25,430 nucleotides of DNA from Carex sylvatica (Eukaryota; Streptophyta; Magnoliopsida; Poales; Cyperaceae): contig CAXKVR010000904.1 in the NCBI GenBank assembly GCA_964058845.1, positions 1 to 25,430 on the forward strand. The letters run 5' to 3'. The notes under the pieces were generated by a model. The model was not told where the DNA came from. It saw only the letters and a program-made list of their open reading frames with translations, and made no database searches. Below, piece after piece: positions 19,564-25,430 of this stretch. A program made the position numbers and the translations under genes. The first letter of the stretch is position 1. Each line of letters begins with the position of its first letter.

Positions 19564-20028
19564 GAAGGTCCATCTGACGAGAATCCTCAGATCCATCTCA
19601 ACAGGTTCAAGAATACATGCAGTGCGGTCAAGGCGAATGGAGTCTCACCAGAGAATCTCTGTCTCCGCATGTTCCCATTGTCCTCAGGAGAACGATCACA
19701 ATCATGGCTTGAATCATTAGATCCCAGCTCAATCACAAGTTGGGATAAGATGACTAAGGCCCCCCTCGCTAGTACTTTCCACCAACCAAGACTGCGCAGT
19801 ATGGAAGCTGTATTACTTCCTTCGTACAAAAAGATGGAAAAACTCTTAGCGACGCATAGGAACGCTTCAAGAGCCTCGAGAGAGAGCGTCCATACCACGA
19901 ACTAGAGAAGTGGCTTACGCTTCAATCCTTTTACAACAGATTGCAAGCTTACGCAAGACAAGTAATTGACTCAATCGCCGGAGGATCATTCGTGAATAAA
20001 TTTCTGAGGAACTACAACACCAACAAAG
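19564..20028 (+). pseudogene. Broken gag (retrotransposon capsid) of A1
   Basis: The translation fits the Retrotrans_gag core of Athila-type elements: an HLNRFKNTC start, SPENLCLRMFPLS, the SQSWLESL and SITSW blocks, then FVQKDGKTL, RFKSLERERPYHEL, LQSFYNRL and an AGGSFVNK motif near the end. The reading frame shifts once between about 19760 and 19788, and a TAG at 19857-19859 stands where the family has tryptophan. Gag would form the virus-like particle. The expected zinc knuckle and the whole of pol do not follow, and the sequence passes directly into the 3' non-coding region. Confidence 0.8.
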
Positions 20029-21271
20029 GTCCCTTCTTTGGCGACATGCCTCTTCAGTTCTGACTGTATGTTTGACCCTGGGTTCAATTTCTTCTTCGAA
20101 GTTTTTACAACTGCTTTGGGGACAATGCAAGGTTTTAGCTTGGGGGAGGGGATTGACCCTTGTATCTTAGGTTTAGGTCAATTTTTTTCATTTTTTTTAC
20201 CTTATAACTTTAGGATTTTGACCTAACCACGAATAGGGTTTGCATGACTTGTCTTAATTGATTGAGATTGCAAGCTTCTTAGGATGTTTACCTAGGTTAT
20301 ATAAATAGAGTCTTGCATGACTGAACTTAATTGTTTGAGAGTGCATAAAATGTAAGTTAGATCGAGTCCACACAACTAAAAACAAGCAAAATTTGTGAAT
20401 TTTTTTTCAAAGCATAAAGTTTTTTCAAAATTTGTTGAAACAATTCCTACATGAAAAAATGGCTTAGTCTCCAAGATACTTGTTTAAAATTTTAGACATG
20501 AAAAGACTATGGCTAGTTAATGAAAAATTGATTAAAAAGAAACATTTTTGAAAGATGATTTTTCTTATTTTTATTACGTAAAAATTTCTTAAGGTCTGAA
20601 AAATATCTTAAAAAATAAATCCCTTTTTAAATCAAGACCCGGATTTAAAAAAATATATATAATAGTTTATGTTTGTATTTTAGTAGAATGCAACTACGTT
20701 AATCGAAAGAGGACATAATAATAAGTCCCAAACAAAAATCCAAAAATACTAATTATTAAAAGAGGACGTAAAATAGGTCCCATCACCACATTATAAAATT
20801 GGGATTCGATGAAGTCCTTAGGTGCATTCGGAACGCAAAACCTCTCATTTGTATTTATGCGATAGAAGGGTAAAACTAATTAAAATGTGGTGTATTTACC
20901 TGTTGCATTTTATTTTTAAGGTTGTATTTATACTTTTTGCATGCATGGACTACAAATTCTTATATTCAAATGAGGGATCGAAATTTAGAGGGGATGAAAA
21001 TTTGGGTATTATTAGATTTTGAGATTTCTTTTACCATAATAATTTTAGGATTAGTCATCTTCAAGTTTATTTCAATTGAGATCGAATTGTTAGTAATGCA
21101 AATGTTTCCATTGTCTATAAATTCACCAAGTACAAATATTAAGAATTGTGTAGACATTTTTGTATATAGCTAATGCTTAGGAATTTTTCAATTATTTTCT
21201 AAATCATGTTGTGTGAGGACGTTTTTAGTAATCATAAACCCTAGTTTTTACTTAGTTTGTTCTGGGATGAA
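20029..21271 (+). mobile_element. 3' non-coding internal region of A1
   Basis: Contains CAAGGTTTTAGCTTGGGGGAGGGG near 20129, CTTGTATCTTAGG, AACCACGAATAGGGTTTGCA and ATAAGTCCCAAACAAAAATC, all with inverted counterparts in A2 (11069-12215). The purine run near 20138-20154 resembles a second, internal polypurine tract. No coding potential was recognised. Position 20029-20040 marks the probable deletion joint where pol was lost. Confidence 0.65.
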
Positions 21272-21293
21272 CAAAGGTTTAAGGTTGGGGTTA
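21272..21293 (+). promoter_or_regulatory. Polypurine tract of A1
   Basis: AAAGGTTTAAGGTTGGGGTTA directly precedes the 3' LTR start TGATAATGCC. It matches the A2 tract with several changes. Confidence 0.7.
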
Positions 21294-23022
21294 TGATAAT
21301 GCCAATTTATATAGCAAAAATCAATACTTTTTAGTACGGAAAATGACAGAAAGGCATATACAAAGTACCAACTTTCCGAATTATTCACCGCAAACGTGTT
21401 TTTTGGCTATTTTAGCAGGTTTTGCTGTGAATTTAGGTCGAAAACGGAGCAACAATGTCATATTGAGGTCAATTTTGAAGGTAGTGTCAAAATATGGCAT
21501 CACATGGAGTATGAAAACAGCTCACACGAAGTGCACAACATGCAACATGGTGAGATTCACTAAAATTTGGCTAAGTACCGCATGCGGGTTCAGGTCAGTA
21601 CTGCATGGGCACACGGATCCAATCCGTGGATTGTCTAGTTTGGTTGAAATCTTGGCCGTTGAGCAGCAACCTTCTAGAAGGACGAACCTACAGATGTGGC
21701 AGGCCTTGCTATGATTGGAAGTCTACTTTTAGCGCTCCATTTTAGGAAGAAAGCTATAATTGGATATCCAAATATGGCATGAGAGGCTATAATTGACCTC
21801 CATGTTCTCCATGACTACACGCTTAGGATTACTATATAACCCCTAATGTAATAGGAATTGAGGTGCATATTTTAGTTGTGTAAGTCTATGGTTTAGAGTA
21901 GAATAGTGCGTGTAAATTCTGGAGTTGAAGAAAGAAAAGCTCTCGAAGTCCAAGGCAGAAGAAGAAGACGTCACCTAAGGAAGAGGTTTATCTAGGTTTT
22001 AGGTTATGTCTTTCTTATTTAATTTCTTTTATTTTGTCGTGGCTTTGAGTAGCTCAGCTTCTCCTCTCTAGGGTTTGGATGTATTGAATTTTATAATATC
22101 TCTTTATTATATTTATTTTTCTTTTATGTCCATTTGAGATTTTGTTATTCTTCAAATGTTATTGAAATATGTACTTGTATACATAGTTCTGTCTACTATA
22201 TGCGAATGTCCTCCACATATCTATAGGTGTTAAGTCATTGTATCTTGGTATGAGAGGGGATACAAGTAAGTACTATAAACACTTCGGTTAACGAGGCTTG
22301 GTAACGGTTCAAAGACTTGGGTTAGAACCCAGTGGGCTCCCTTGATAGGATATAGATTATATATCATCTCGAAGTATAATGAGGAATTCATTTATTACTT
22401 GTAATAAGTAGGCTTTAGGGTTATTACTTAGCAAGTAATAGGGGAATGTGATTAATTAGGTCAGTATGAGTGATTTAATTATATTACATCCTGTGATAAT
22501 CTGAATTGTCCCCCACAAGCCGACCTTAGAGTCAAAGAACCTTTTAAATATGCATAGAACCTAACCCTGGCATCCGTAGGGAATAAAGTATCGGTACGCG
22601 GCTCTGTCTGCGGGGTGGTCTATACCGTATGTGGTAGTGACAGAAGGCCGTATGCGGGTAGACATGAGTTCCATAAATATGTATTGAGATAATTAGAAGG
22701 ATTTCATCTAAAATTCTAGAGGCTCCCTATTATTGGCTTACAGCAATTAATATCTCCACCTATCAATCTGCAAGAGTAAACTGTAAAATTATCATTTAGC
22801 CTTTATTTTATTTATAATTAATTTAGTATACACGCTACTGAACAAATTCGAAGAACCTAGACTAGTATCACGTTGTTAAATAACTTAAGATCTATCCTGT
22901 GGAGACACCCGACACTACTACACGGTAGGATTATGCACTTGTAATCCGACAGAGTAGAATTAGGGTAACTAAGTATATATTTATGTATAATAAAAGTTAG
23001 TAGTACTCATTTAGAGTCATCA
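21294..23022 (+). repeat. 3' LTR of A1
   Basis: 1729 bp from TGATAATGCC to TTTAGAGTCATCA, collinear with the 5' LTR and free of the B1 insertion. Its TATA-like site is at 21833-21840. The conserved module is damaged (CTATCCTGTGGAGACACC near 22892). Confidence 0.88.
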
Positions 23023-23027
23023 CTCGG
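23023..23027. repeat. Target-site duplication of A1, right copy
   Basis: CTCGG, one transition away from CCCGG at 14193-14197. Confidence 0.7.
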
Positions 23028-23219
23028 CTACACTAGAGCTGCCCCCCTGAACGGAGGTGTCCATCTTGTCCTCACTGGGCTGATCAATGTGCCCGATCTC
23101 CGGCTCGTAGTAGGCCAAGTCCTTGGATGAGCCCCTGTCTGGCTAGCGCCACTGCTAGCCGGCTGACGAAAGGATGACCCCGAGTCAAAAGGAGGTGGGG
23201 AGGGTGGAGCAGCAGTCAT
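23023..23219 (-). pseudogene. ATHILA-type ORF of element A2, N-terminal part
   Basis: A minus-strand ATG at 23217-23219 starts a Pro/Ser-rich leader (MTAAPPSPPPFDSGSS). A neighbouring frame then reads DLAYYEPEIGHIDQP up to the A1 insertion point. With A1 and one target duplication taken out of account, this frame runs without a break into the segment ending at 14197, so both pieces come from one gene. A frameshift separates the leader from the second part. Confidence 0.6.
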
Positions 23220-24160
23220 CTCCTTGCTTTTTCTTCCCCTCCTCTTATTCCCCAGATTGAACAGGTTATTCAGGGACTAGTTGAGAGACATCTCTGCATA
23301 TGGCTCAGCTGTTTGTCGCATACGGTATAAAAATGGCCCTCTGTGGCTTACCTGGTCACTATCTATTCTACCTGAGTGTCACCTACAGTATTGTGTTGTA
23401 CTGCACATGGGTCTCTATTTGGGCTAAGTTCACAATCACCTATTATGGTCAGTTTTGATATCGCATATGGCCTAGTAGTATGCCATATACAGGTTCTGGT
23501 GCTAGTAAATGTTATGGTACTTGGTACATGACTACAGTAACCCCGCATGTGGCTTGGTTTGTGCTGTATGCGTTACCAATATTTTAATAGATTTTCCGAA
23601 GTTACAAAAAAATCAATTTTTTGAAAATTTAAACATTTCTATGTCGCATGCGGCCTGGTGTAAGCTGTACGCGGTCTACTCTGATTTTTCCATTTTATGT
23701 ACCGGTTTTTTTTTCATGCAATATTTTTGGTACCAATCACTACCAATCAAGTACCAAATCACTTCCTACTCTTAATCTATCATATCTACTACACATCTAA
23801 AGAAAGAGTTCTAAAAATCATGTACCGATGGACTCGAAAACAAGAAGAGAAGAAGAGGCCGAATAAAGAACAGGTAGGGAAGGAATGCTCTGGTGCCGCA
23901 TGCGACTTCATATCCAAGAAGAGAAGGATGAGGAGAGGTTGATGGTGGTTGCAGCTTCATGAACGGCTAGGCATAGCCTCCTCCTAGGTGGCCGGCATCT
24001 TGAGAGGAAGAGAGAAGAGAGAAGAGAGAAGAGAAAGAGATGGAAAAGGAAAGGACAGAAGAGAGTGGAGAGAAAGAGAGAGGGAGATAAATAAATGAAA
24101 GGAGGGAGAGGTGCCTTTTCAGGCGCCGTGCGAGATCTTGTGCGACCAAGCATCGCATTC
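23220..24160 (-). mobile_element. Remaining interior of A2 or its flank
   Basis: No recognised domain on either strand. CG-rich half-palindromes recur (GTCGCATACGG near 23308, CGCATATGG near 23463, CGCATGTGG near 23544, CGCATGCGG and GTACGCGG at 23644-23673). A purine-rich GAGAAGA stretch fills 24000-24090. The minus-strand open frame across it is a low-complexity pyrimidine product. The 5' end of A2 was not found. Confidence 0.35.
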
Positions 24161-25430
24161 TGATCGCACAAGAATATATGCCAAAAAGTCTCAGTATAGC
24201 AAGCTATACTTTTTAAACCTTTGTTATACTCTGTCAATTCAGATAGCAAGTGTACTATCCTGTCGTTGAGTATGCTCAGGTATCGATCCACAGGGACGGA
24301 ATAAAAACACTGGACTTATCCTAAAATCACTTAAGATTCTAGAAGTGAGAGAAATTGGTTTGGTTTTAGTTCTAACAATTCTACTGATTAAAAGACAATA
24401 AAAGATGATTAAAGTTGTTTTCAATTGATAAAAGGGAGTTTCCAGGGTTCAGATTTCATTTCTGTTCAGCCTCGAGGCGTACGGCCCGTACAGATTTCCA
24501 TACGGTCTGTATGGGACCCCGAGTTAATGCTGCAACTACTGTTTTCTGTGTTGATACTGTGTTTAGGGTTTCTTTTGACCAGATCTAGATACCTAACCTC
24601 AACTTTCGCATTTTGGCCTGATACCCGATTACCGGACTCAAATACTTCCCTCTTAGATGCGTTAAACCTCAACTTTCGTATTTTGGCCTAATTTATCTAA
24701 GTTACTTGTTAGTTTACTAAAAGTATCCAAGGACTTTCGCCTCAAGGAAAGTTTCGCCTTTCGGGTACTCCTTGGTTTCACCCTACTTCATATACTTTAT
24801 TCGGTTGGAATGAATTTCATAGACTTGGCTCCTAACACTTAGATGTGCGCATTCATCTAACGGGATGACTAATCATATTCAAGCAAGCACAAATAGAGCA
24901 ATAAAAATACTACACAACATAGTAAAAACCAAGCGTTCAACACAAAATCCAAGTAGCATACAAGCAAAACAAAACTAGAAACTACATCTTACCCCTAGAA
25001 ACAAAGTAAATTAGCTACTCATGTTCATAAGATAACACAAATAACAAGAAGTAAAAGAGTTCATGATAAAACAGTGGAAAATCCGAAGATCCGTTCAAAA
25101 CTTGCGTTCTTCCCTTCTCTTCTTCTCTTCCTACTTGTCCAAGCAACCTCGAAAAATGAATGATGGAATGTTATTGATTTATTCCCCTTTTTCTGCTGTG
25201 GAATATCTCCTTTAATGCCCCAGATCACGCCTCCAGGAGTTTCCTTTTCGGCTCCTCAAATCGTGCTCAATTCAGATTCCAGCTGGATTTTCCGAATCAG
25301 CATTGTACGGCCCGTACAAGATCCCGTACGGACCGTATACCTGGGCCTTGACTTAGAGACTTTGTGCCTCTGTTGTGGATCCTTCTGTGTGATTGGGCAG
25401 ATCTTGTACGGTCCGTACAGAATGTCATAC
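24161..25430 (-). mobile_element. Family B LTR (B2), truncated by window end
   Basis: Begins TGATCGCACAAGAATATATG and is collinear with B1: AGCAAGCTATACTTTT against AGCAAGCTGTACTTTT, the conserved module at 24278-24300, TTGGTTTGGTTTTAG, the TTTACTAAAAGTATCCA block and the later A-rich CAAGCACAAA stretch. At least 1270 bp. A GAATAAATCA promoter-like site (25175-25184, minus strand) supports the minus orientation. No primer-binding site adjoins 24160, so it is a 3' or solo LTR. CATTC at 24156-24160 is the candidate target duplication. Confidence 0.75.
24278..24300 (+). promoter_or_regulatory. Conserved LTR module (B2 copy)
   Basis: AGGTATCGATCCACAGGGAC, preceded by GCAAGTGTACTATCCTGTCG. It is antisense to the element, about 120-140 bp from its 3' end. 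Confidence 0.65.

Larger units (their letters stand above)
14198..23022 (+). mobile_element. Athila-like Ty3/gypsy LTR retrotransposon A1, pol deleted
   Basis: Both LTRs begin TGATAA and end TCATCA: the 5' LTR at 14198-17611 (interrupted by solo LTR B1, about 1.7 kb without it) and the 3' LTR at 21294-23022 (1729 bp). The interior has a primer-binding site, an unrecognised pre-gag ORF, a broken gag and a polypurine tract. No protease, reverse transcriptase, RNase H or integrase sequence is visible between gag (ending about 20028) and the 3' non-coding region, so several kb have been lost. The flanks carry a 5-bp duplication. Over the first 125 bp the LTRs differ at about 20 places by hand count, indicating an old insertion. 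The element lies in the ATHILA-type ORF of A2, so it is younger than A2. Confidence 0.88.

Noticed and set aside
20138..20154. Purine run as a second polypurine tract and LTR boundary
   Set aside because: No LTR start follows it, and the same run lies well inside A2; kept only as a possible internal tract.
21343..21714. 123-codon plus-strand frame in the A1 3' LTR, with a counterpart near 14246-14572
   Set aside because: LTR U3 sequence; the two copies differ by frameshifts and there is no sign of coding constraint.
23908..24291. 127-codon minus-strand frame with Leu/Ser/Phe runs
   Set aside because: Low-complexity translation of the GAGAAGA stretch; it also crosses the B2 LTR boundary.

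Overview
This is plant nuclear DNA, most likely from a grass. The evidence is spliced genes with GT-AG introns, an ACD6-like ankyrin/PGG gene of the grass type, a CACTA transposon with a Ptta/En-Spm gene, a foldback MITE, and nested Athila-type Ty3/gypsy retrotransposons. No prokaryotic, organellar or RNA gene features were seen. All gene models come from reading the sequence by eye; no database search was run.

Layout. (1) 1-4813: right-hand part of a CACTA (En/Spm) DNA transposon. It holds the 3' six exons of a Ptta/En/Spm (Transposase_24-type) gene, then about 1.9 kb of subterminal repeats, and ends in the terminal sequence TTTTGTAGTAGTG. (2) 4814-7570: promoter and three exons of an apparently intact 595-residue ankyrin-repeat membrane protein with a PGG domain. 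(3) 7571-9357: AT-rich intergenic DNA with a 43-bp tandem repeat and an 800-bp segment bounded by long inverted repeats. (4) 9358-9423: the likely first coding exon of a gene whose other exons are not visible. (5) 10238-25430: a stack of nested LTR retrotransposons.

The stack was reconstructed as follows. Element A2 (Athila-like, minus strand) has its 3' LTR remnant at 10238-11048, the polypurine tract next to it, a 3' non-coding region, and a broken ATHILA-type ORF at 12863-14197. That ORF resumes at 23023. Element A1 (the same family, plus strand, 14198-23022) sits inside the A2 ORF between near-identical 5-bp duplications, CCCGG/CTCGG. A1 has two LTRs, a decayed tRNA-Asp-type primer site, a pre-gag ORF, a broken gag and a polypurine tract, but no pol. 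A solo LTR of a second family (B1, 15202-16899, target duplication ACAGG) lies inside A1's 5' LTR, and a 158-bp MITE lies inside its pre-gag ORF. Another family-B LTR (B2) starts at 24161 and leaves the window.

The most unusual signals are two features shared by LTRs of both families. One is a module around GTATCGATCCACAGG, always antisense to the element and 65-140 bp before the LTR 3' end. The other is clusters of short palindromes built on TACGG-N-CCGTA or ACGCGG-N-CCGCGT. Other points of interest are the ordered subterminal repeats of the CACTA element, a decoy splice acceptor in the ankyrin gene, and a retrotransposon LTR whose middle is replaced by about 400 bp of microsatellite.
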